Source: Edolisoma coerulescens
Lineage: Eukaryota > Chordata > Aves > Passeriformes > Campephagidae
Direction: 5' to 3'
NCBI GenBank assembly: GCA_013397115.1
Contig: VWZW01004077.1
Span: 134,540 to 198,539, forward strand
DNA length: 64,000 bases
The notes under the pieces are model-generated. The model did not search any database, was not told where the DNA came from, and worked only from the letters and a program-made list of their open reading frames with translations. The first letter of the stretch is position 1, and the number at the start of each line of letters is the position of its first letter. Made by a program: the position numbers and the translations under genes. Below are positions 13,203 through 23,258 of this stretch, in pieces.

Positions 13203-14480
13203 ACCCTCTGAGTAAAGAATTTCTTTCTAACCTCCAAGCTAAAACTGCACTATCAGTTTAAAACCATTGCCTATTTTCCTGTCAGTACCTGCCCATATAA
13301 AAAGTCCCTCTCCCTTCTTTTTATAAGCCCCCTTAAGGTACTGACAGGCCGCAATGAGGTCTTCCCAAAGCCTTCTCAGGATGAACTACCCCAATACAAG
13401 ATGCAATGAAGTCTTACTGAAGTCTTCTCCAGGATGAACAACCCCAGTTCTCTCAGCTTGTCTTTGCAGGAGAAGTGCGCCAGCCCTCCGTTCATCTTCA
13501 TTGCCCTTTGGACTCTCTCCAACAGGTCCATGTCCTTCCTGTGCTGGGGACCCCAGAGCTGGATGCAGAGTTCCAGGTGGGGTCTCACCAGAGCGGAGCA
13601 GAGGGGCAGAATCCCCTCCCTTTTCTGCTGCCCATGCTGCTTTGGATGCAGCCCAGGACACGTTTGGCTTTCTGGGCTGTGAGTGCTCATGGCTGGGTCA
13701 TGCCAGCCTCTCTTCCACCAGCACCCCCAAGTCCTTCTTGTCAGGGCTACTCACCATCTGTTCATCCCCAGCTTGTGTTGGTACCGGGGGTTGCCCTGAT
13801 CCAGGTGCAGCACCTTGCACTTGGTCTTGTTAAACCGCATGGGATTTCTATGAGCCCTGTTCTTGAGCTTGTTCAGGTCCATCTGGACATCCTGCTGACA
13901 TCCTGTGGGTGTCTCAGCTGCATCACTCGGCTTGGTGTCATCTGCAAACTTGCTGAGGGTGCACTCAATCTCACTGTCTGTGTCATTGACAAAGACATTA
14001 AAGAGCACCAGCTGCAAGACAGAGCCNNNNNNNNNNNNNNNNNNNNNNNNNNNNNNNNNNNNNNNNNNNNNNNNNNNNNNNATTGACCACAACTCTCTGG
14101 CTGTGTCCATCCAGTCAATTCTTTATTCACTGAATAGTCCATCCATCAAATCCATGTCTCTGCAGGCTGGAGATAAGGATGTCACATGGGACCATGTCAA
14201 AGGCCTTACAGAGCTATAGGCAGATGACATTTGTTGGTCTTCCTGTGTTGATTGTTGCTGCCATGTCATAGAATGCCACCTTACTGGTCAGGCACAATTT
14301 CCACTTAGTAAAGCCATATGGCTGCTTTGGATCACCTCCTTGTCTTTCATGTGCCTTAACAAATCTCCAAGGAGGATCTACTCCATGATCTTCCCAGGCA
14401 GGCTCCTGGGCTGTAGTACCCTAGATGATCCTTTTAAAAATGGGGGTGATATTTCTCTTCCCCGCCATGAAAACACAACA
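13203..14480 (-). mobile_element. CR1 LINE, truncated, antisense, relatively young
   Basis: The minus strand carries CR1 ORF2 C-terminal sequence. The RT catalytic box is intact at 13948-13937 and reads within SKFADDTK. Long open stretches remain: minus 14110-13751, and minus 13690-13376 with LCSALVRPHLELCIQLWGPQ, the CR1 C-terminal signature. The final 3' UTR is missing at the low end and the 5' half is missing beyond about 14480. A 55-N gap at 14027-14081 is collinear with the element on both sides. Open frames seen on the opposite (+) strand here, including one of 203 codons, are shadows. Confidence 0.92.
14027..14081. other. assembly gap (55 N) inside CR1
   Basis: There are 55 undetermined bases. 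The CR1 flanks are collinear, and as I recall the consensus, about 45-55 bases are expected, so the gap size looks about right here, unlike the equal-sized gap at 713-767. Confidence 0.97.
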
Positions 14481-14605
14481 CAGTAGTTTTTCCACATGAA
14501 CTACATATAAAGGCTTAAGGGACAAAGAAGCTGTGAAGCACCAGCTTTACATTTCGATGATTCCTTGATTAGTATACCTCATTTTAATTCAGAAGTTTAA
14601 CATTC

Positions 14606-14656
14606 CTGAACCGGTTGCTGTGCACCAGCAACAACTCACTGCAAGCAGCGGTTCAG
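14606..14656. repeat. nested inverted repeat (hairpin)
   Basis: An outer stem pairs CTGAACCG (14606-14613) with CGGTTCAG (14649-14656). Directly inside its left arm an inner stem pairs GTTGCTG (14614-14620) with CAGCAAC (14626-14632) around a 5-base loop. Five more bases can pair outside (AGAAG 14591-14595 with CTTCT 14657-14661) across a bulge. No known RNA family is recognised. Confidence 0.7.
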
Positions 14657-16534
14657 CTTCTGAGCCGACCGGTGAAATATCTTTGAAGACATATACTGCA
14701 TCAAAACCACTAATCTACATCAACCAATAACAGGATTAAAAATACATCAAAACAGAAACTCAAAATATAATTAGGCTAAAGAGGCATCTCTCCTCCCCCC
14801 GTGCTCCCACTTATAGTCTCAGGAGCTGTCATAAATGACTATATGCAAAAAAGCTCTTTGTAAGTATGGATACAGGAAATATTTCTCCCTTGGAAACACA
14901 TCATGAAGCCCACATGTATACAAACCCTAAGGCATAAACAAATCATCTGAGAAGCATGGTCACATCAGAGTTCCCCTGACTTGCACATTTAAGAACTGAC
15001 AGAGGCAAGAGGATGAATGATTGTAGAACATTCCTCCCACGAACGCTAAAAATAGTTTTCAAAATAGTGTATGAATTCTAGCCAAGAAAAGGAGAAAATC
15101 TATTATAAGACAGAAGAACTTCGTTTCTGTCAATGATGATTTCCAGAACAAAATTTACGTGAAGCAGAACACCTTAAATTTTGAGGCACTGTTGTTGGTT
15201 AATACAAGATACATCCAAAACATGTAGTAATTTTGATTACAGGAAAAATAGTATCTACCATATTAAAAAAGTTTCATATACAGCACCTTCAGCAACTTTT
15301 ATTAATATCACCACCATACGATTATAGAAAAACAGAATTTTCAGAACACCAAACGTTCCTCTTGTATTGCACTTCCAAGGGCTAGAAATATATGGTGATA
15401 CTACTACAAGAGCTCTCACAATCAACCTCAATTACATTTGTTTTTCCTCTCACCCTCCCCCTTTTCCTTTCTAAGGGAAGAAATTAGAAGTTAGCTTTCC
15501 TAAGAACAGCAGTTAGAGGATACACGAAAAAGCTAAAAGAAATCTCACCGATTCTGCTCATAATCACCATCATATCAGTATTAACAGATATCACAGTAAC
15601 CTCAAATCTTAAAATATTAAGTACTTCAAATGTCAGTAGTCCAATGATGTTCCAGCAGGACAAGGGTAACAAATGCAGACAGGTTTCCATATTATATTGT
15701 GAACTTCTGAATTTTAGAGATCTGTTCCTAACATCTAATGCTTATTATTTGAAATATAATATACTGGATAGATTAGAAGTCCAACTTTAGAGTAATTTTA
15801 AATATCTATAATTAGGAACATGCTGATATAATAAAATATTATCATTTGGTCTGGATTGCCCTTACTTCTCCCTCCTCTTTTTACCTCGTCCTAGCATCAT
15901 GCACTACAGAAAAACCTTTTTGCAAGTTTTTAAAATGCTAATTCTTTCTAGATTCTAATTCTTAATATAGAACACTTTTATAATGGGCTAAGAATATGCA
16001 AAAGTCTTGTTCCCAGTTAGACCCCCTGGCAGATGATCTTGATGGGATCTCTCAAGCTGTGATGTTCTATTGCAGCTATGGGAGCACTGCCTGTTCATGG
16101 AGAATTTCCTACTTGCGCATGGTCTGCTTGTCAGCTTGTCACCTGGCTCTGCAAGAGTTGTAATTGCCCCCAGTAACGGGGACTGTGCCTGCTTGCAGAA
16201 GCAGCTCCTCAGCAGGAATGCTTTCCCTGCACTGCCAGTGCTGCCAGCGCACACACTGAATGGTCTTGAACAGTATTCCTAGGTGAGCTTCAAATGCCGA
16301 GGCCTGACGTCCTGTTGCCTGAGGACAGCTTCTCTTCATTGGGCTGAACCATCAGACAGACCAGTAGCTCAATCCAGATGCTATGGAATAAATTTTGGTT
16401 TAGTAGACAATGAGCTTTCTCGCAAGGTTCAGTTTTTAGCATTGCTTTGTTAAATAGCTTTCTTTGATGTCAACAGAGGTGCCTCTCTCTGGAAAAAATT
16501 TACAGATTTAAAACTGTATCTGCTCCTCCTTCCT

Positions 16535-16571
16535 ACACATACGCACATGCACACACAGAGGCACACACGCA
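16535..16571. repeat. imperfect CA-rich simple repeat
   Basis: An interrupted (CA)n-like run with cacatgcacacacagaggca at its core. It explains the cysteine/valine-rich minus-strand open frame around it. Confidence 0.75.
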
Positions 16572-18359
16572 TTTGCTCTCTCTGAATCTCGCCTTCATCT
16601 TTGGCATGTACTAAATACAACAAAGCAATCAATGAAAATGGAAAATAATTTGAAATACAAGACTAAACAATGTCGTATACATTTGAGTGTAAGATTTGGA
16701 GGTATAAAGAAGAAAAATGCTAGCAGTGAAATGACTTTGGAGACCAACAGTCTTTTAGAGTAAATTACCACTTCATAAAATACTTTCAGGACAATCATCC
16801 CACTCAGCAGCCAAATTCATCTTTCGTTGTATTTTTTCCAAAGAGAAGCAGCAAACTGACCATCCTCTGCATGACCTACAGGATTAGGAAGCTCTGACAC
16901 AGGGCATTCAGAAATCTTAGTTGTCCTCCTGCAATTCTTGCTCTCGTGGATCAAGCATGTTCATCTGGAAAAGCAAACCTCTCTTTGGCTCTTATTTTGT
17001 CTTAGGTGCCTAATAGTCATTATAGGTGATATTACCTTGCATGCCCACCTTCCTCAGTACGTCTCTCATAATCTCTAAAGAATGCTGAGATGACTGGAGC
17101 CCTGGTGCAGTGCAGTGACGGCTTCTAAGGGAAGGATTACAGGTAAAGCTCTACCTGGATTTACTGAGAGTGTGGGCTGTAAACTGACTAAACAAAATCC
17201 AAATTAAGACTGTAAGTCTTCCTACCTAGAATTGTTTTAGAACGTGCTGGACTGTTTGCTGTCAGCATTTTTATCTTCAGCATATCTGGACTTTGAGATT
17301 TTAAGTCCACAAATCAGTTTGGAACACCTACAATTCCTAAAGATTTTTGTATAATCCTGGAATTTTAGGTTGACAATTATTTTTAGCAATATCCACTAGG
17401 CAATAGACTTTACAACATAAGATTTCTTATTTTCAGTTCTACTTTCTTTTCCTCCTACCCTCACATTATTTCATATGTCTGTTCTTGCAGAATTAATGGA
17501 ACTAAAGCCAATGTGCCTTCCAACTGGAAATTTATAATCACAGCTTTCAAACAACATGCTGTGTTAATCTCCACTCACTCTAGATTCAGATGCTAATAGC
17601 AGCTAGAAGTATATTGAAATTACAAAGGCGAGAACATGAAATAGTAATCCCACAGACCAATTTTGAAATAAGAGCAGTTTCCAGTGTGTTTATAAGTGAT
17701 TTTCTGATGTTTTGATTATTGAGCTCTTCTCCCAGATCTCCTCAGGAACAGTGGAAGTCATAGTGCAATGCCATTTCTCAGAAAATGTGCAATAGCCACT
17801 TGAGACCATGATAATTTAGCGGCAATGGTTCCTGATTTTCCAGTTAAGAGGAAGATATAACAGGAAAACACTGGAGCTAAGAAGGAAGATAATGCAACTG
17901 GTTTTTTGCTAGCATCTCCTGTTAGCAGCTGCACCTTCTTCTTAGGAGCAAATGCTACACTAGCAGCAGCAGCAAGGGATTCAACATTTGGCGTACATTA
18001 AAGTAGCACAATGCAGTGCCAAGTAAAGAAACATCACCAACTCTGAACAAGACTCTTCTGGCAGAAATCAAAGGATTGCTTGGATGAAATTCAAGTTTCT
18101 ACTACTGGCTTAAAACCGGCTATACAGCTCATCTATCTAAGAAAATTCAAGTACCAGCAAATACTGAACTAAACTAGGTGCCATTTTCTCAGTATAAACA
18201 CTCGAAGTGTGAGGTGGAGTTTGCAAGCAGAAAAGCTAAACACACTTTATCTTTTACCACTTATCACTTCATCACTTTTTATCACTTTATCTTTTTCAGT
18301 TTTAAGCCATTTTAGTTTTCATCAAATTTCTCTATCTATGTATCACTGGCTTAACTGAC

Positions 18360-18838
18360 TGTCATCATTTAAGCCCAGATGGCAACTAAGCATCAGGCAC
18401 ACACTTGTTCACACCCCCCACTGCATCCCCACCCTGGTGGAATGGGAAGGAAAATCAAAAGGAAAATTTGAGGTTAGAACAGTTGGTTGAGATTAGAAGA
18501 GTTTAGCAATTGAAACAAAGTAAAATGTATAAATGTATAAAATGTATAAAATTATTAGTAAATTTTTTTTAGAAAAAGGATAAAACACAAGGAAAAACAA
18601 GTGATGTACAATACAATTGCTCATCACCCACTGACAGACGCCAGACCCCATTCCCAAACAACTATCAGCCCTCATTTCCAGATAACTCCCCCAGTTTATA
18701 TACTCTGCAAGATGTTCTATGTTGTGGAAAATCCCTTTGGCCAGTGTGTGTCACCTGTTCTGGCTATGTTCCCTCCCAGCTTTTTATTGTTTACCATCTC
18801 ACTGGCAAAGCATGAGAGACTGAATAAGTGCTTGATTT
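18360..18838 (-). mobile_element. avian ERV LTR, truncated, antisense
   Basis: This segment aligns by eye with the LTR at 59480-60058 in the same orientation. It begins tgtcatcatttaagccc near 18360. It passes ccaccctggtggaatggga, and shares aatatccctttgg-like and tcacctgt-ctggct blocks with 59810-59850 (here near 18729-18765). It is more diverged, and its last 150 or so bases (the LTR start in the viral sense) are missing where a CR1 tail abuts. No internal viral genes are present. Confidence 0.8.
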
Positions 18839-18841
18839 AGG

Positions 18842-19008
18842 ATTACAATTGCCCAGAGAAGCTTCAGATGCCCCCTCCCAGAAAATATTCAAGGACAGGC
18901 TGGATGGGGCCCCAAGCAACCTGATCTAGTGAATGGCATCCCTGCCCATAGGGTGATCTTTAAGGTCCCTTTCAACCCAAACCATTCTATGATTCTTTGA
19001 TTCTATCT
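18842..19008 (+). mobile_element. CR1 3' tail, sense
   Basis: It reads tgcccagagaagcttcagat, then the aggctggatggggcc block, and ends ttcaacccaaaccattctat followed by gattctttgattctat, the standard CR1 3' end with its short ATTCT-type terminal repeats. Only about 165 bp are present, the usual 5'-truncated form. It directly abuts the truncated LTR. Confidence 0.92.
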
Positions 19009-22000
19009 GCTGTGCATTTTGAAATTTGCAGTTTCCTTCCTGTAGATGTCTGTAACCAGTGACCTTCTGTAGAATACATAGACACTGGTTTAGGAGGATC
19101 ATGAGGCAGTGCACCTTTCTGATAGGTAGTTACTGATGTGATCCATTGCAGTACTGCTGTCTGAGAGAGATTAGTGCTAAAACGGTGTGTTTTACTCTCA
19201 TGTGCATTTCTGTCTTTTTCACTTGGGTGTGATGTACTTCTAACTGTATTCAGAATTTGGTGTTAGAGGCAGAAAAATAGGTATGAAGAGGCTGACTATG
19301 TTGGGTCAACAGCTAAAGAAATTACCTGAGAGACACTTCTAATAAATATTTAAGCATACCAATGCCCTCCTAAGAATTTAGTGATATGTAGGTGAATATC
19401 TTTGCTCCTCCAGTTTTGCATGAAAGCATAAATGTTGTGCATTTTCTTGAGCAGTTGACCTAAAGGGAAACACTCAAGCAGCAAAAGCCAAAGTCATAGT
19501 TGTGCCACCTTGTCTTTGCTTCCATTTTTCATGTGTTTTTACCCACCTCTCAAAAAATTTAATGTGGTTCATTCTCTGTAGCAACCATTTTACAGATATG
19601 AAAGTGCTAAGATATTCACCTCCCTGTAGAAATTTATGCTTACTGATGTGGAACTGCACACCCCGATTCTACCCCGTGCTTCATATTGATGCCCTCTGGG
19701 GTAATCTACGAGTGTGTGCTTTTGAAAAATGTACAGTAATCCTACTTTTGAAAGTAGTGTTTAAATTCCAAACTAGTATTCTTTTTAAAAAGACAATTTG
19801 TGTGAAGTGAAAGAAGCTAAGTATTTTAAAACATGTAGACTGTTCTCTGAGTTTTGATGTCATAGTTATATCCCTGAATTTATCCTCGTTAGGCACTAGT
19901 ATTTGTTTACTGAAAGTTGATTTAAGTAAATTTAGGAATGCAGTTAGTTTGCCTCTTTATATCAACTTTTATAGAGGTTTTCTTTGTGCTAAAGTCCTAT
20001 GTTAAAGTATGTAAAATATTTGGTCATAGTAACTAACCTTTTATTTTAAAGGAACCTGTAAAATTTGAAGCAATTGTAAAGTTTGCATTTATCTGAAACA
20101 GAGTTGTTTATCACCATGAACTGAAAGGCATCACTGTAGTACAGGATCACACTTGTTAACTTCTCATGCTTACACTTGAAAATTGGTATGCAAGTGGGAA
20201 GCTGAATGAGTGGTGGGAGGCTTTTCTTCCTTCTCCCCAAAACAGTTTGGCAGAGCTTGTATGAGAGCAATGTGACACATGCCTCTATCATCCTTGTTAA
20301 AGAACAGTGGGTTTCTGTTTTATTCCTGTTTAATGCAACCTCTTTGGTGTTCTTTACAGGGATTAGATTCCTAGTTCCTGCGTGTTTCTGAAGAAAAATG
20401 ACTTACAGATGAATAATAGTTGTTGGCTGATGCTACATCATATTTCTGCTAGGAGGTTGGTGTGAAAACATGCAGGATTGTCAGATGGGACACAAAATGG
20501 CATTTCTGCAAAATGTTAGTCTGTTGGGGCTTGTTTTAAATAGTATTAACAGCCTTGTGGCACTGAGCTGGTCAGGTCCAAAACTGATATGGAGAAGGAT
20601 AGGACAGAGGAAGTGAGCATCAAATATAAACCTACACTGCCAAGCAAGGTATTTGTCTCTGTTGGCATTCTCTTGGAAATATTTGAGTAGTTCCTTAGGA
20701 ACTGGTTTGTAGTGCAGACAGAAGAGGCGAAGGACGGATTTATGTGTACAGAGAGTATCTCTGAAAATTCACTTACATGAAGTTTAGGAAAGCCTCTCAG
20801 AGAGGAAAAAATCCAAATTTAAAAGTCTTGTGGCTATGGTTTTCAAAACTGGAGACTCACAAATTCTCAGGATATATATTTATGTGGGCAAAATATTGAA
20901 CTTGCCTTCACCAGGAGCCATTGAAATCCTCAGTCTCAGGCTCCCAAACTCAATTTCTCCAACTGTCTCAAAATACCTTAGTTTCCTGGCTGAAATAGGA
21001 AGCATTGTACTAATAACCATCACAAAGATGCTCCAAGAAAATTGTATCTATTAATATTTATCTTAAGTGTTATGTGACAAAGATGGGGACATGTGTTAGG
21101 CTCTAAAATGAAGGATTATAGAATTTTATCGTACATTTTTGCAATGCTGTGATATATGGCCAATTCGGTAGTGAAGTGTGGAGATGTTATTTTACCTGGC
21201 TTCTGCAGAAAGATGCACACAGATCCTGCAAATGGACACTGTCATAAGGTTGCTCTTGCTTAGGATGTTCATGTTTCGCAGTCTGCTGATGCTGGAGGCA
21301 AACACTGAGCACTTCTCTGTGGAAACCACTTCTATAGAAGTTTAAGGGGTGAACACATTCAGTGGTGTACATAAAGTCTATTGCCACTCTTTACTCTTCG
21401 CACGTTCAATTTTTTAGTAGTTGTCCATTCATTTCAAATCCGCAGGTATTAAGCAAAAATTTTGGAAGAGAGGTGAGCCTCTTTTCTACCTTTTTTTAAA
21501 ATTTATATTTATTTTTTTATTAGAAACAGTTTCTATCAGCAGCAATGACTTTAACTCCTTGCTTTGTAGATCTGTGAACTGTAGGACAGATCAATGGGAA
21601 TCTAGTGCACAACCTATAAGTAGGCAGATTACAAATCATTTTATTGTTTTTTTTTCCTTTTTTGCTGCAGGAAATGCTAAACAATCTTTTTGCACAGACA
21701 AGCTTAGAATGGTGAATACAGAAGTAGAGAGGAGAAGGGAACATGAAAAGGGAGAAATACTCCTGCCCAGACAATATTTGAGTTTTTCTGACGAATCATA
21801 AAGGTGTTTAATTCATTTTTTTTCTCTCGTGTTCATCTTACCACCCTGAGGGAGCACACACTGAGAGTTTCCCCCCCTTTTATTTTCTGTTGCTTTAGGC
21901 TTTCTGGGACCCCCAATAAGGCATTTTGCTTTTTTATGTTCACTTGCGATATGTATTCAATACAAGGTCTTAAACATTTGAGAAATATCTGTGATTGATT

Positions 22001-22450
22001 TTACTTGTATATTTTAAAATCATCTTTAAAACTTACTTACAAAATTTTCATTTTTAACTTCCTCTCAGTACTGATGTGATCTTTAAAAATGCTTGGAACT
22101 GTCAGTACCTATGAAAGGAGCAAGTATTTCTGATCTGCACTTGTAAATACATATTGTAATTAGATTTCCCTGTGTTTTTGTAAGTATAAGCGCTGTCAAG
22201 TCATCACTGGTCAGTGCCAATGTTCAGTAATAATATAGCATGAAAATGTGGAAAGAGGCCATGCCGGCAGCAATGCTGTCCATAACAAATTTTGCCTGAA
22301 ACAGAAGAGAAGAAAAATCTTATTGTTGCAGGTTAGTAAAATTGGGAAGAATGTGCTCCATTTTAGTAGCAGGCTGAATTCTTTTAGCTGTCCATGATGG
22401 TCACTTCTGCTATAAGGAGAGGTCCTTAATGTAGATCATCATCACAGCAT
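19009..22450. other. intron, unique sequence
   Basis: No gene or interspersed repeat is recognised. At 21650-21670 a strong polypyrimidine tract ends in ctgcag and is followed by an open frame to a stop near 21800; this exon-like arrangement is discussed as a finding. Confidence 0.55.
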
Positions 22451-22451
22451 G

Positions 22452-22535
22452 ATAGAATCATAGAATATTTTGGGCTGGAAGGGACCTTTAAAGGCCCTGT
22501 AATCCAGCCTCCCTGCAATGAGCAGGCACAAGTAA
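22452..22535 (-). mobile_element. CR1 3' terminus scrap, antisense
   Basis: About 80 bp begin with tagaatcatagaatattttg and ggctggaagggacctttaaa, the reverse complement of the CR1 3' end. It trails off after atccagcctccctgcaatga. Confidence 0.88.
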
Positions 22536-22708
22536 TGAGCAGGAAAAAGCATGATCCAAGTAGAATTCTAATATCCACCCCATGCTTGTGTGGCTTTTCA
22601 TTTGCTGTTTTTAAAATTTTGACCAGTTCTTATTTTCAGTTTCCTGGCATGTTTTTTTTTTTTGTTGTAGGGTTTTATTTTTTGTTATCTTTGTTTGTTT
22701 GTTGTTTT

Positions 22709-22731
22709 GTGTGTGTGCGTGTGTGTGTGTT
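22709..22731. repeat. (GT)n microsatellite, short
   Basis: About eleven GT units with one GC interruption, inside a T/G-rich stretch (22650-22745). Confidence 0.85.
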
Positions 22732-23189
22732 TTATTCTTCGGTTTTTTAGAGGTATTTACAAGCACCAAGCCTGCAGTGAAAGAAATGGAGATCTGCTCT
22801 TGAGATCAGAGCAAGGTATTTAATTGCCATGAACTGTAGAGCATGTTCTATTCCACATTAGCTCTTTGTGCAATGACATGCAGAGGAGAATTGAGGAAGA
22901 AGCCACAAGACAATCACTGAGCTGTGTGAAGCCGTGGGGCATTTCCTGTTAGTGGCAGCGCACTGGAGGCATGGCTGCAGTAGTGGTCAGAACGTTACTT
23001 TGAGCAGGCAAAGCATTTCATTTGCTATTTTTACTGCATAGATCATACATGCATAACCCATTTGCTTCATGTTTGTTTAGCAGAGGGAAAAACTGATTCT
23101 AAGTTCTAGATTTTCATTTAGATTATTTGAAATGGTGGATTTTCTGTTTCTCTTATTTTATTTAAATGGCTTTATTTTTTGACTTTATG

Positions 23190-23258
23190 CAATGATTGTT
23201 CAATAAATATTCAGTGATGGATTATCTTTTCTACTGAATATTTATTGAACAATCATTG
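23190..23258. repeat. perfect 26-bp inverted repeat with 17-base loop
   Basis: The left arm (23190-23215, starting caatgattgttc and ending ttcagt) is the exact reverse complement of the right arm (23233-23258, starting actgaa and ending aatcattg). The 17-base loop is gatggattatcttttct. A further complementary pair, TTTATTTAAA (23157-23166) and TTTAAATAAA (23278-23287), lies symmetrically outside, suggesting an imperfect palindrome of about 131 bp. The arms are AT-rich and not a simple repeat. No transposon terminal motif or known miRNA is recognised. Confidence 0.95.

Larger units (their letters stand above)
14481..18359. other. intron segment with reversed strand composition
   Basis: This is unique sequence without a recognised gene or transposon. 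On several lines A clearly exceeds T and C exceeds G on the + strand, the opposite of most of the window. A more GC-rich patch at 16000-16340 has short open frames on both strands but no recognised protein. The nested hairpin at 14606-14656 is listed separately. Confidence 0.5.

Noticed and set aside
13475..14086. 203-codon plus-strand open frame
   Set aside because: It is antisense to the CR1 reverse transcriptase region and runs into N bases; the real coding relic is on the minus strand.
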